In this document: one piece after another, positions 55,812 to 64,000 of the stretch
Position numbering within the stretch: the first letter of the stretch is position 1
How the letters are laid out: each line of letters begins with the position of its first letter
NCBI RefSeq assembly: GCF_902499335.1
Contig: NZ_CABVQK010000003.1
Location: forward strand, 62,001 to 126,000
Reading direction: 5' to 3'
DNA: 64,000 nt
DNA from: Burkholderia lata
GTDB lineage: Bacteria; Pseudomonadota; Gammaproteobacteria; Burkholderiales; Burkholderiaceae
Position numbers and translations under genes: made by a program
The notes under the pieces: model-generated
Told to the model about the DNA's origin: nothing
The model's input: only the letters and a program-made list of their open reading frames with translations
The model's database searches: none

Positions 55812-57059
55812 TCAATGCGCACCCGTCGGCGGCTCGCTGTCCTGCCAGCGGCGCATCAGGCCGTTCGACGGCACGGCTTCGTCGAGCAGCTTGCGGGCCG
55901 TTTCGACGCCCGCGACGGGCAGGCCGGCCGGATCGAGCAGGCCGATCTGCACCAGCACGCTCGCCTGGTCCCAGTAGATGTGCTCGTGATAGAGCTTGTC
56001 GCCGCGGAATTTGACGATCGCGACGAGCGGAATCTCGACGCGCTTGCCGGTCGGTGCGACGCCCGGCAGCATCCAGTCGATCTCGGTCGTGTGCGTGAAG
56101 CAGAACAGCAGCTCGTCGACGATCTGGCTCGCGCCGATCGTGCGCGAGATCGGCGTGATCGTCGTGTCCGGCGGATTCGCGTGCACGAAATGATGCGTGT
56201 AGAAGCGCTTGAGTTCGTCGTAGCCCACGCCGCCCGTCAGCGTCGGAATATGGTTGACGTACGGTTCGGCAACCATCGTCGCCATCGTTGCATCGACGTT
56301 GCGCGTGTCGAATTCGTGCTTGAGGTGCGCTTCCCACAGTGTGGACAGGTCGTAGCGCGGGCCGAGCGCGGCACGGAACGCGGCGATCGCGCGCTGGTGG
56401 GCCATCACCGCGGCGGCCTTGTCGAAATGATCGCCGCCGGCGCGCGCGAACGCGTGATCGACGCCCGGATACACATACACTTCGACGTCGTCGCGCCCGG
56501 CCAGCGCTTCGGCGATGCGCTGCTGCGCGTCGGGCGGGCAGAAGCGGTCCTGGCCCGCGATCTGCAGCACGAGCCGGCCGTGCAGGTGCGACGTTTCGTC
56601 GAGAGCCTCCTCGATGCCCACGCCGTAGTAGCTGACCGCCGCGGCCACGCCCGGCAGCCGGCACGCGGCGAGATAGGCGAGCTTGCCGCCGAGGCAGTAG
56701 CCGAGCACGCCGGCTTCGCCCGTGCATTCGGGCAGCTGCTTGAGTGCGCCCAGCGCGACGCCGATGTCCTCGACGCCCTTGTTCTCGTCGTATTCGCGGT
56801 AAAGGGTCATCGCGCGCTCGGCATCGGTGGCTGTGTAACCGAGCTCGATTCCCGGCGCCTGACGCCAGAACAGGTCGGGCACGAGCACCGTATAGCCTTC
56901 CTCCGCGTAGTAGTCGGCTGCTTCCCGCATCGTTGCGTTCGCGCCGAAGATCTCGTGGCAAAGCACGATGCCGGGCCCCTTGCCGGCGGCCGGTGTGCTC
57001 AGGTATGCGCGAAACGTGCCGCCGTCCGGCGACGGAATCTCGATGTGACGTCCTTGCAT
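55812..57059 (-). CDS. iifA: dienelactone hydrolase-like / SnoaL-like fusion (IifA-like)
   Basis: A 415-residue two-domain protein. The N-terminal alpha/beta hydrolase of the dienelactone hydrolase family has Cys in place of the usual Ser nucleophile (LGYCLGGKLAYLAA), Asp near QDRFCPP and the His of DHAFAR. A C-terminal SnoaL-like domain runs from about residue 240 (YVNHIPTLTGGVG, HTTEIDWMLPG). In the iif pathway IifA converts 3-hydroxyindolin-2-one toward anthranilate. GGAGGG four bases before ATG 57059 sets the start. Confidence 0.85.
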   Translation of the reverse strand: MQGRHIEIPSPDGGTFRAYLSTPAAGKGPGIVLCHEIFGANATMREAADYYAEEGYTVLVPDLFWRQAPGIELGYTATDAERAMTLYREYDENKGVEDIGVALGALKQLPECTGEAGVLGYCLGGKLAYLAACRLPGVAAAVSYYGVGIEEALDETSHLHGRLVLQIAGQDRFCPPDAQQRIAEALAGRDDVEVYVYPGVDHAFARAGGDHFDKAAAVMAHQRAIAAFRAALGPRYDLSTLWEAHLKHEFDTRNVDATMATMVAEPYVNHIPTLTGGVGYDELKRFYTHHFVHANPPDTTITPISRTIGASQIVDELLFCFTHTTEIDWMLPGVAPTGKRVEIPLVAIVKFRGDKLYHEHIYWDQASVLVQIGLLDPAGLPVAGVETARKLLDEAVPSNGLMRRWQDSEPPTGAH

Positions 57060-57121
57060 GTGTCCCTCCATTCGTTTCATTGCTGCGACGGGCCCAGTAT
57101 TGGCGGACGAAATGGGTGTTT

Positions 57122-57149
57122 CTATCCGCTTTCTTCGGCCGGTATCCGC
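57122..57149 (+). promoter_or_regulatory. 20-bp spaced repeat pair near the iifA promoter
   Basis: CTATCCGC (57122-57129) and GTATCCGC (57142-57149) are direct repeats exactly 20 bases apart, 63-90 bases upstream of the iifA start. AraC-type regulators often bind direct repeats two helical turns apart. The core TATCCG recurs in the second pair near iifR. Confidence 0.45.
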
Positions 57150-57308
57150 GAATTCCGGAAACCTGTTGCACCGGCCGCCGCGCGTGGGCAGACGCGCGGC
57201 TGACTGCGGGTATGTGCGGATGCGGAAGGCCCGCACAGTTTTCTACGATGCGCGAACGGTCCGCTTCTTGCGTCGTTTGCGCGGGACTTGCGTGCTTTGG
57301 CGGCCGGA

Positions 57309-57338
57309 CTGTCCGGATACTCCGGGCGCTATCCGGAT
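57309..57338 (+). promoter_or_regulatory. 20-bp spaced repeat pair near the AraC gene
   Basis: CTGTCCGGAT (57309-57318) and CTATCCGGAT (57329-57338), direct repeats exactly 20 bases apart, about 75-100 bases before the AraC start. They share the T(A/G)TCCG core and spacing with the pair at 57122-57149. Confidence 0.45.
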
Positions 57339-57411
57339 CGTGCGGCGGATGCCCCCATACCGGGAACGCCTGCACGGCGCGAGTGCAATCGAGCATGACG
57401 GGAGAACATCG

Positions 57412-58437
57412 ATGGCGCAAATTTCCGGAACAGGCTGGCTGCCGGATACGGCCTGTTTCAATCACGACAACCTGCTGCTGCAGTCGAACGACGTCGACGA
57501 GGTTCGCGCACGCGTCGCCGACGTATTCAAGCCGCACCGGCTCACGCCGACCGGCGAATCGCGCGCGCTGCACAGCTGCATGCATCATGCGCGCTGGGGC
57601 AACCTGTCGTTGAACCTGCTCGATTATGGCGGTGGCGTCAGCATCGAGCCCGGGCCGCTCGAGCACTTCTTCCTGTTGCAGATTCCGCTGCGCGGCGACG
57701 CGGAGATCGAGTGCGGGTCGGCGCGTTTCGTGTCGTCGCCGGGCACCGCGTCGCTGATCTCGCCGACGCTGTCGCTGAAGATGCGCTGGGGCGATGCGTG
57801 CCCGCAGGTCATCCTGCGCATCGAACGCGAAGTGATGGAGCGCCACGCGCAGCGGCATTTCGGCGACGACCGGCGCGCGCCGGTCGAATTCGAGCCGGAA
57901 TTCAGCCTGTCGTCGTCGCAGGGGACGTGTCTGGCGCAGATGCTGCCGATCCTTGCCGGGGCGATTGCGACGGATGCACATCCGCTGCGTCATCCGCTCG
58001 CGTTCGAGCAGCTCGAATCGACGCTGCTCAACCTGCTGCTGCACGGCCACCCGAACAGCGCGCGCAACGGCACGCGGCACTTGCCGGTGGCGCTCGCGCC
58101 GTTCTACGTGCGGCGCGTCGAGGACTACATCCGCGCGCATCTCGACGAGCCGCTGACGATCGAGCGGCTCGCCGAACTCGCCGGCGTCAGCCCGAGCACG
58201 CTGTTCGCCGGCTTCCGCCATCGCCACGGGATCACGCCGATGGGCTTCGTCCGGCAGTTGCGGCTGCAACATGTGCGCGAGGAGCTGCTGGCCGACGCGT
58301 CGCCGGGGTTCGCCTCGGTGACGGACATCGCGCTGAAATGGGGCTTCGCGCACCTCGGGCGGTTCGCGATCGAGTACAAGCGGGCGTTCGGCGAGTCGCC
58401 GTCCGCGACGCTCAGGATGCGGCGCGTGCGGGGTTGA
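57412..58437 (+). CDS. iifR: AraC family regulator of the indole operon (IifR-like)
   Basis: A 341-residue AraC regulator with an AraC_binding_2-type N-terminal domain (LEHFFLLQIPLRGDAEIECG) and a C-terminal double helix-turn-helix: EPLTIERLAELAGVSPSTLFAGFRHRHGITPMGFVRQLRLQH and ...DIALKWGFAHLGRFAIEYKRAFGESPSATLR. GGGAGAA before ATG 57412 sets the start. It is divergent from iifA, and repeat pairs lie on both sides of the shared promoter region. Confidence 0.9.
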   Translation: MAQISGTGWLPDTACFNHDNLLLQSNDVDEVRARVADVFKPHRLTPTGESRALHSCMHHARWGNLSLNLLDYGGGVSIEPGPLEHFFLLQIPLRGDAEIECGSARFVSSPGTASLISPTLSLKMRWGDACPQVILRIEREVMERHAQRHFGDDRRAPVEFEPEFSLSSSQGTCLAQMLPILAGAIATDAHPLRHPLAFEQLESTLLNLLLHGHPNSARNGTRHLPVALAPFYVRRVEDYIRAHLDEPLTIERLAELAGVSPSTLFAGFRHRHGITPMGFVRQLRLQHVREELLADASPGFASVTDIALKWGFAHLGRFAIEYKRAFGESPSATLRMRRVRG

Positions 58438-58571
58438 CGAAGGAAATGGCGGGCACGTTTGGCATGCCCGGCCGCCGGCGATGAGCAGTCGTCGACATCG
58501 CTGCACGGATCGCGGACAATCCGCGATGCACGCCATACCCACCATCGCCACGCCGCCCGGGAGAGTTTTCG

Positions 58572-59102
58572 ATGACTGGCATAGCCATCCGGTCCGCCCA
58601 TCTCGACGATGCGCAGGCGATCGCCGACTTTCACGTCAAGGTCTGGCGGCATACCTACAGGGATCTCGCTCCGGCGCAAGCGTACGCCGTCCTCGACGAA
58701 CGCTATCGTGGCAGGAAATGGCGGGAAAAGCTGTCGTCGAACGACGCGCACCAGCTCGTGCTGATTGCGGAGACCGACAACAGGATCGTTGGAATCGGCG
58801 CGGCCGGCGCGCCGTCGGAATCGATCTTCGACGGCCGCGGCGAGATCAAATTCCTGTATGTCGATCCCGGGTACAAGCGGCGCGGCATCGGCCGTCAGCT
58901 GCTGGCGCGACTGGCGATGCATTTGAGCCGGTTGGGCTACCACGGCGCCGCGTTGAGCGTCGTCACCGGAAACGACGCTGCGATCGCGTTCTATGAGGCG
59001 CTGCACGGCCGGCTTGCCGGCGAGTACATCGATCCGGGGCCGATCTGGCGGTCGCACAACATCGTGATGGTGTGGGACGATCTTGCGAGTCTCGCGACCT
59101 GA
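58572..59102 (+). CDS. GNAT family N-acetyltransferase
   Basis: A 176-residue acetyltransferase. VDPGYKRRGIGRQLLARLAMHL holds the acetyl-CoA loop (R-R-G-I-G), and AIAFYEALHGRLAGEYIDPGPIW is the typical C-terminal end. It starts ITGIAIRSAHLDDAQAIADFH, common among RimI-like members. Substrate unknown. Confidence 0.88.
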   Translation: MTGIAIRSAHLDDAQAIADFHVKVWRHTYRDLAPAQAYAVLDERYRGRKWREKLSSNDAHQLVLIAETDNRIVGIGAAGAPSESIFDGRGEIKFLYVDPGYKRRGIGRQLLARLAMHLSRLGYHGAALSVVTGNDAAIAFYEALHGRLAGEYIDPGPIWRSHNIVMVWDDLASLAT

Positions 59103-59115
59103 GCCCGGCCTCGCG

Positions 59116-59994
59116 TCACGCGAGGCGCGCGCGCAGCCACGACGTGAACGCGGTCACGAGCGGCGAGTCGGCCAGCTCCTGACGCGTGACGAGATAGTAA
59201 GCATGACGTGACGGCACCGTGGCGCTGAACGGCCGCACGAGCGTGCCGTCGATCAGGTCGTCGCGCACCGACAGGCTGTCGCCGAGCGCCACGCCTTGCC
59301 CGTGCACCGCGGCTTCGACGCCGATGTGCGCGTTGCCGATTTCGAGAATGCGGATGCCCGGCAGCTGGTCGGCGTTCGCTTCCGCCAGCCAGCGCATCCA
59401 CGAACCCGCATGCTCGCAGAACAGCGTGCGTCCCGCGAGATCCTGAACCTTGCGGATCGCATCCGGCCCGTTCATCAAGGCCGGGCTCACGACCGGAAAC
59501 AGCGCCGGATGCTCGAGCAGCTCGACATGCCGGTTGCGCCAGTTGCCTTCCCCGTAGCGAATGCAGACGTCGACGTCCGGCGAATAAATCTCACGCTCGT
59601 CGTTCGACGGAATCACTTTCAGGTGGATACCCGGGTAGCGCTCGAGAAAATCGCCGATGTGCCTGGCGAGCCAGCGCGACGTCAGCGACAGCGGCGTCGA
59701 CACGACCAGATCGCCGGCGGCGGCCGGCGAATCGAGCCTGACGGTCGCGTTCGCGATCATGTCGAACGCGGCGCCGACCGGCTCCAGCAGCGCCTCGCCT
59801 TCCGGCGTGAGCTTCACGCGCGCCTTTGATCTGACGAAAAGCGCGACGCCGAGCGTGCTTTCGAGAATCCGGATCTGGTGGCTGACCGCGCTCGCGGTCA
59901 CGTGCAGTTCGTCGGCGGCGGCCGACACGCTGCCGCGCCGGGCGGCGGCTTCGAACGCACGAAGCGGGTTCAGCGGGGGCAGGCGGTTGCGCAT
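59116..59994 (-). CDS. LysR regulator, GcvA-like
   Basis: A LysR regulator of about 292 residues beginning RLPPLNPLRAFEAAARRGSVSAAADELHVTASAVSHQIRILE, the GcvA-type N terminus with its P-L-N-x-L-R-A-F-E-A-A pattern. The start at 59994 is chosen by this pattern; a longer frame to 60036 is possible. It is divergent from the lyase/ABC transporter operon and probably controls it. Confidence 0.88.
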   Translation of the reverse strand: MRNRLPPLNPLRAFEAAARRGSVSAAADELHVTASAVSHQIRILESTLGVALFVRSKARVKLTPEGEALLEPVGAAFDMIANATVRLDSPAAAGDLVVSTPLSLTSRWLARHIGDFLERYPGIHLKVIPSNDEREIYSPDVDVCIRYGEGNWRNRHVELLEHPALFPVVSPALMNGPDAIRKVQDLAGRTLFCEHAGSWMRWLAEANADQLPGIRILEIGNAHIGVEAAVHGQGVALGDSLSVRDDLIDGTLVRPFSATVPSRHAYYLVTRQELADSPLVTAFTSWLRARLA

Positions 59995-60120
59995 CGGCAG
60001 GCGCGTCGAACGACGCTGTGCTGAGAAAAATTTCATTTAAGCGGATTCAATTTCTCGCTACAACAAAAAAAATTGAATGCCTACAGTGGGGGCAATCCAA
60101 CCGAGTCGAGGTCGACCGCA

Positions 60121-61554
60121 ATGAGCCTTACCGAACCGATCGAACGCCTGTGGGGCGGCCGCTTCCAGTCGAAGCCGTCCGATGCGCTGCTGAACCTGTC
60201 CCGCTCCGATCCGAGTTTCTTCCGTCTCGTGCCGTACGACCTGGCGGGCTCCCGTGCGCATGCGCGCGAGCTGAATCGCGCAGGCATCCTGAGCGACGAC
60301 GAACTGGCGCAACTGCTGGCCGCGATGGACGGCATCGCACGCGACTACGCGGCCGGCGCGATCGCGCCGTCGCTGGCGGACGAGGACGTGCATACCTTCC
60401 TCGAGCGCGTACTCACGCAGCGGCTGCCGGCGCTGGGCGGCAAGCTGCGCGCCGGGCGCTCGCGCAACGACCAGGCGGCGAACGACCTGCGCCTGTACCT
60501 GCGCGACAAGGCGCGCCAGCTGGTGCGCGGCGTGCTCGACCTGCAGGACGCGCTGGTCGGCCAGGCGAGCCGGCACGTCGATACGGTGACGGCCGGATTC
60601 ACCCACCTGCAGCCGGCCCAGCCGATCGTGTTCGGCCATCAGTTGCTCGCACATGCGCAGTCGCTGTATCGCGACGCCGACCGCCTGGTCGACTGGGACC
60701 GCCGCACTGCGCGTTCGCCGCTCGGCGCGGCCGCGCTCGCTGGTTCGGCGATCTGCGTGCGGCCCGAGCTGTCCGCGCAGGAGCTCGGTTATGACGCGCC
60801 GTGCGAGAACTCGATCGACGCGGTGGCCGCCCGCGATCACGTCGCCGAATTCTCGTTCGTCACGAGCATGCTGGCCGTCAACCTGTCCCGCCTGTCGGAA
60901 GAAGTGATCCTGTGGACGTCGCGACAATTCCGCTGGGTGGAACTCGACGACGGCTATGCGACGGGCAGCTCGATCATGCCGCAGAAGAAGAACCCGGACA
61001 TCGCGGAACTCACGCGCGGCAAGGCGGGGCGCCTGATCGGCAATCTCACGGGCCTGCTCGCGACGCTGAAATCGCTGCCGCTCGCGTACAACCGCGATCT
61101 CGCCGAAGACAAGATCGCCGCGTTCGATGCGATCGACACGCTCGAACTCGTGTTGCCGGCGATGGCCGGGATGATCCGCACGATGCGCGTGAACGTCGAC
61201 GAGATGCGTCGCCAGGCACCGCTCGGTTTCACGCTCGCCACCGAAGTCGCCGACTGGCTGGCGCTGACGGGGGTGCCGTTCAGCGAAGCGCACGAAATCA
61301 CCGGCGCGCTCGTGCGCGCGTGCGAGCGGGACGGCATCGAGCTCGCGGACGCAAGCGCGGCACAGCTGCAGGCCGTCGACGCGCGGCTCGCGCCGGCGGT
61401 GCGCGCGCACCTGACGCTCGACGCGGCCGTCGCGGCCCGCGGCGGTGCGGGCGGCACGTCGCCCGCCCGTGTGCGCGAGCAGATCGGCCGCCTGAGCGAA
61501 GCAATCGAACGCCAGGCCGCGTGGGCGGCCGACTACCGGGGGCCGTCATGCTGA
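60121..61554 (+). CDS. argH: argininosuccinate lyase family enzyme
   Basis: A 477-residue member of the fumarase/aspartase superfamily. It starts [25 protein letters not shown], and the signature loop [20 protein letters not shown] carries the catalytic Ser. Length suits ArgH, but the gene is followed by polar amino acid transporter genes rather than arg genes. It may be a second, catabolic lyase (for example acting on a succinyl-amino acid or EDDS-like compound) instead of the biosynthetic enzyme. Its stop overlaps the start of the permease gene. Confidence 0.85.
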   Translation: MSLTEPIERLWGGRFQSKPSDALLNLSRSDPSFFRLVPYDLAGSRAHARELNRAGILSDDELAQLLAAMDGIARDYAAGAIAPSLADEDVHTFLERVLTQRLPALGGKLRAGRSRNDQAANDLRLYLRDKARQLVRGVLDLQDALVGQASRHVDTVTAGFTHLQPAQPIVFGHQLLAHAQSLYRDADRLVDWDRRTARSPLGAAALAGSAICVRPELSAQELGYDAPCENSIDAVAARDHVAEFSFVTSMLAVNLSRLSEEVILWTSRQFRWVELDDGYATGSSIMPQKKNPDIAELTRGKAGRLIGNLTGLLATLKSLPLAYNRDLAEDKIAAFDAIDTLELVLPAMAGMIRTMRVNVDEMRRQAPLGFTLATEVADWLALTGVPFSEAHEITGALVRACERDGIELADASAAQLQAVDARLAPAVRAHLTLDAAVAARGGAGGTSPARVREQIGRLSEAIERQAAWAADYRGPSC

Positions 61555-62441
61555 GCGCATCCGATTCGAGCCGTCTCGACGGCGCATCCGTGCCGGCCGG
61601 CCCCGCGGCAGACGACACGGCCGGCCTCGTGCGCGTGCGCCGGCGCTACTGGGGCCGCTATGTCGCATCGATCGCGATCATCGCCGCGCTCGCCTATGTG
61701 GTCGCCGCGTTCGCGCGCGGGCAGATCGAGTGGCGTGTCGTCGGCCAGTTCCTCACCGCGCATTCGATCCTGACGGGGCTCGGCAACACGATCGTGATGA
61801 CCGTGCTTGCGATGACACTCGGTGTCGTGCTCGGCGTCGTCACCGCGGTGATGCGGCTGTCGTCGAACCCGGTGCTCGGCGCGATCGCGCAGGGCTACAT
61901 CTGGCTGTTCCGCGGCACGCCGGTGATCCTGCAGCTGCTGCTGTGGTTCAACCTCGCGCTGGTGTTTCCGACGCTCGGCATCCCGGGCATCGCCGAATAC
62001 CGGACCGTCGACGTGATGACGCCGTTCCTCGCGGCCGTGCTCGGGCTCGGGATCAACCAGGGCGCGTATACGTCGGAGGTCGTGCGCGCGGGGCTGCTGT
62101 CGGTCGACACCGGCCAGTACGAGGCCGCGAAATCGATCGGCATGGCGCGCCTGCAGGCGCTACGCCGGATCATCCTGCCGCAGGCGATGCGCGTGATCGT
62201 GCCGCCGATCGGCAACGAGCTGATCGGCATGGTCAAGCTGACGTCGCTCGCGAGCGTCGTGCAGTACGCGGAGATGCTGCACAACGCGCAGAACATCTAT
62301 TACGCGAACGCCCGCGTGATCGAGCTGCTGATCGTTGCCGGCATCTGGTATCTCGCGGTCGTGACCGTGCTGTCGCTCGCGCAGGCGCGCGTCGAACGGC
62401 GCTACGCACGCGGCGCGGGCCGCGCGGCAGGGCGCAAATGA
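61548..62441 (+). CDS. polar amino acid ABC transporter permease
   Basis: A 297-residue inner-membrane permease (HisM/GlnP type). After the first helix the conserved [27 protein letters not shown] and the EAA loop [40 protein letters not shown] are clear. The start codon lies inside the lyase stop region (ATGCTGA), and the end overlaps the ATPase gene as ATGA. Confidence 0.93.
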   Translation: MLSASDSSRLDGASVPAGPAADDTAGLVRVRRRYWGRYVASIAIIAALAYVVAAFARGQIEWRVVGQFLTAHSILTGLGNTIVMTVLAMTLGVVLGVVTAVMRLSSNPVLGAIAQGYIWLFRGTPVILQLLLWFNLALVFPTLGIPGIAEYRTVDVMTPFLAAVLGLGINQGAYTSEVVRAGLLSVDTGQYEAAKSIGMARLQALRRIILPQAMRVIVPPIGNELIGMVKLTSLASVVQYAEMLHNAQNIYYANARVIELLIVAGIWYLAVVTVLSLAQARVERRYARGAGRAAGRK

Positions 62442-63241
62442 ACGATACGATCCTCAACCATCGGGAGAACGTCATGACGAACGCGGTCGTTCGCGCGGTC
62501 GACGTGCGCAAGTCGTACGGCGATTTCCAGGCGCTGCACGGCATCACGCTCGACGTTGCGCCGGGCGAAGTGCTGTGCATCATCGGGCCGTCGGGCTCGG
62601 GCAAGAGCACGTTCCTGCGCTGCATCAACCAGCTCGAGACGATCAGCGCGGGCGCGCTGTGGGTCAACGGCGAGCTGGCCGGCTACCGGCGCACCGGCGA
62701 CCGGCTTCACGAACTGTCGGAGCGCCAGGTCGCGCGCCAGCGGCTCGCGACCAGCATGGTGTTCCAGCGCTTCAACCTGTTTCCGCACAAGACCGCGCTC
62801 GAGAACGTGATCGAAGGCCCCGTGCAGGTGCTCAAGCGCCGCCGCGCGCAAGCCGAGGAGGAAGCGCGCGCGCTGCTCGCGCGCGTCGGGCTCGGGCACA
62901 AGTGCGACGCGTTTCCGGTCGAGCTGTCGGGCGGCCAGCAGCAGCGCGTCGCGATCGCGCGGGCGCTCGCGATGCATCCGCAACTGATCCTGTTCGACGA
63001 ACCGACGTCGGCGCTCGACCCTGAACTCGTCGGCGAAGTGCTGGCCGTGATGCGCGATCTCGCGAAGAGCGGGATGACGATGATCGTCGTCACGCACGAG
63101 CTCGGGTTCGCGCGGGAGGTGGCCGACCGTGTCGTGTTCATGGACGGCGGCCGGATCGTCGAGAGCGGGCCGCCCGACCAGGTGCTGTCCGCGCCGACGC
63201 ATGCGCGCACGCGCGACTTCATCTCCGCCGTGATTGCATGA
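62438..63241 (+). CDS. polar amino acid ABC transporter ATP-binding protein
   Basis: A 267-residue ABC ATPase (GlnQ/HisP type): Walker [10 protein letters not shown], signature [15 protein letters not shown], Walker [13 protein letters not shown] and the switch His in VTHE. ATG 62438 overlaps the permease stop; ATG 62474, with GGGAGAA upstream, is an equally good start and would give a conventional N terminus. Confidence 0.94.
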   Translation: MNDTILNHRENVMTNAVVRAVDVRKSYGDFQALHGITLDVAPGEVLCIIGPSGSGKSTFLRCINQLETISAGALWVNGELAGYRRTGDRLHELSERQVARQRLATSMVFQRFNLFPHKTALENVIEGPVQVLKRRRAQAEEEARALLARVGLGHKCDAFPVELSGGQQQRVAIARALAMHPQLILFDEPTSALDPELVGEVLAVMRDLAKSGMTMIVVTHELGFAREVADRVVFMDGGRIVESGPPDQVLSAPTHARTRDFISAVIA

Positions 63242-63324
63242 ACGGGCCGGGCCCCCGATCGATCGAGCCGTCACCGAGAGCGGCGCAGTCCCCCCATGAC
63301 TTCATTACGACAAGGCGACATCCC

Positions 63325-64000
63325 ATGAAAGCATCCGTCCTGACCCGCACGCTGGCCGCCGTGGCATTCGGCGCGCTCGCGCTCCACGCGTCGTACGCCG
63401 CCGCGCAATCCGCGAGCGCGAAACGCACGCTGAACGTCGCGATCGTGCCGAACTATCCGCCGTTCGAATACAAGGACCCGGCGACCGACAAGCTGGCGGG
63501 CTTCGACGTCGATCTCGGCGAGGCACTGGCCGCGAAGATGGGCGCGAAACTGAACTGGGTCGAAACCAGCTTCGACCAGATGATGAGCGCGGTTGCCACC
63601 CAACGCGTCGACATGATCCTGTCCGGCATGACCGACCTGCCGACCCGCCGCGATGCGGTGACCTTCGTCGACTACATCGAGACGGGCCCGCAGTTCTACA
63701 CGCTGAAGGCGCGCGCCGGCGAGTTCGCGCAGATGAACGCGCTGTGCGGCAAGCGCGTCGGGTCGAGCCGGCGCACGTCGTTTCCCGACAACACGACTGC
63801 GTGGAGCGCGGAGAACTGCGTGAAGGCCGGCAAGCCGGCGATCGTCGTGATTGGCACCGACGGCTCGGCGGATGCGCGGATGCAATTGCGCCAGAACCGC
63901 ATCGACGCGGCCGTGCAGGGCGGCGAGACGCTGCCGTACCAGAACAGTCTCGAACAGAACGCGTATGCGCCGGTCGGCAAGCCGTTCCTGTCGCAATACA
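63325..64000 (+). CDS. polar amino acid ABC transporter substrate-binding protein (truncated by window end)
   Basis: At least 225 residues of a family-3 binding protein: signal peptide cut near ASYAAAQ, then LNVAIVPNYPPFEYKDP, GFDVDLGEALAAKMGA and MILSGMTDLPTRRDAVTFVDY. The frame is still open at 64000. With the preceding permease and ATPase it completes the transporter for the lyase operon. Confidence 0.93.
   Translation, partial: MKASVLTRTLAAVAFGALALHASYAAAQSASAKRTLNVAIVPNYPPFEYKDPATDKLAGFDVDLGEALAAKMGAKLNWVETSFDQMMSAVATQRVDMILSGMTDLPTRRDAVTFVDYIETGPQFYTLKARAGEFAQMNALCGKRVGSSRRTSFPDNTTAWSAENCVKAGKPAIVVIGTDGSADARMQLRQNRIDAAVQGGETLPYQNSLEQNAYAPVGKPFLSQY

Overview
The window looks like Burkholderia, most likely a Burkholderia cepacia complex species and probably a secondary replicon. 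The evidence is GC-rich coding sequence with strong G/C third positions, many LysR regulators, AidA/PixA-type proteins beside a LecB-type lectin domain, a Burkholderia-style trimeric autotransporter locus and a complete Flp/Tad pilus operon. Assignment is from gene content only; no search was run. No rRNA, tRNA, insertion sequence, CRISPR array or replication origin was seen.

Layout. 0.2-5.8 kb: a GNAT acetyltransferase, an ATP-grasp ligase next to a BASS-type transporter with a divergent LysR regulator, and a quinone-oxidoreductase-like MDR enzyme. 5.8-18.1 kb: an adhesin island with AT-rich stretches. It holds a small H-NS-like protein, an orphan OmpR-type response regulator, two paralogous DUF2827 proteins each followed by a small ORF, an OmpA-type lipoprotein, a 1132-residue Ser/Thr-rich trimeric autotransporter adhesin, a PpiC-like periplasmic isomerase and a LysR regulator. 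A 16-19 bp motif (core GTGACA-N-TTGTTCAGA) occurs before the H-NS gene, before the adhesin, and before a terminator-bounded stretch that may encode a small RNA. I propose it as the island's regulatory site.

18.3-23.6 kb: ATP-grasp ligase, MFS exporter, Fe(II)/2-oxoglutarate oxygenase of the AsnO/VioC type and an orphan amino-acid binding protein, which together suggest a small peptide or modified amino acid pathway. 23.7-25.1 kb: an AidA/PixA protein and a PixA-LecB lectin fusion. 25.4-29.5 kb: a GtrA / GT2 / two DUF2029 (GT87-like) operon for polyprenyl-linked sugar transfer. 29.5-43.6 kb: the Tad locus, with three Flp pilins, prepilin peptidase, an unusual AAA+ ATPase, RcpC, RcpA, a lipoprotein, TadG, two TadE-like pseudopilins, TadZ, TadA, TadB and TadC, followed by a small gene broken by an amber codon.

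44.1-50.6 kb: an acyl-CoA degradation operon (CoA-transferase, bifunctional hydratase/dehydrogenase, thiolase, acyl-CoA dehydrogenase) with a divergent TetR regulator and a perfect operator-like palindrome. 50.8-52.0 kb: a beta-lactamase-fold serine hydrolase. 52.2-58.4 kb: an operon matching the iif/ind indole-to-anthranilate pathway (styrene-monooxygenase-type flavoprotein, flavin reductase, SDR, dienelactone hydrolase fused to a SnoaL-like domain, outer-membrane MetA-like protein) with a divergent AraC regulator and two pairs of 20-bp-spaced repeats. 58.6-64.0 kb: a GNAT protein, a GcvA-type LysR regulator, an argininosuccinate-lyase-family enzyme and a polar amino acid ABC transporter whose binding protein runs off the window end.
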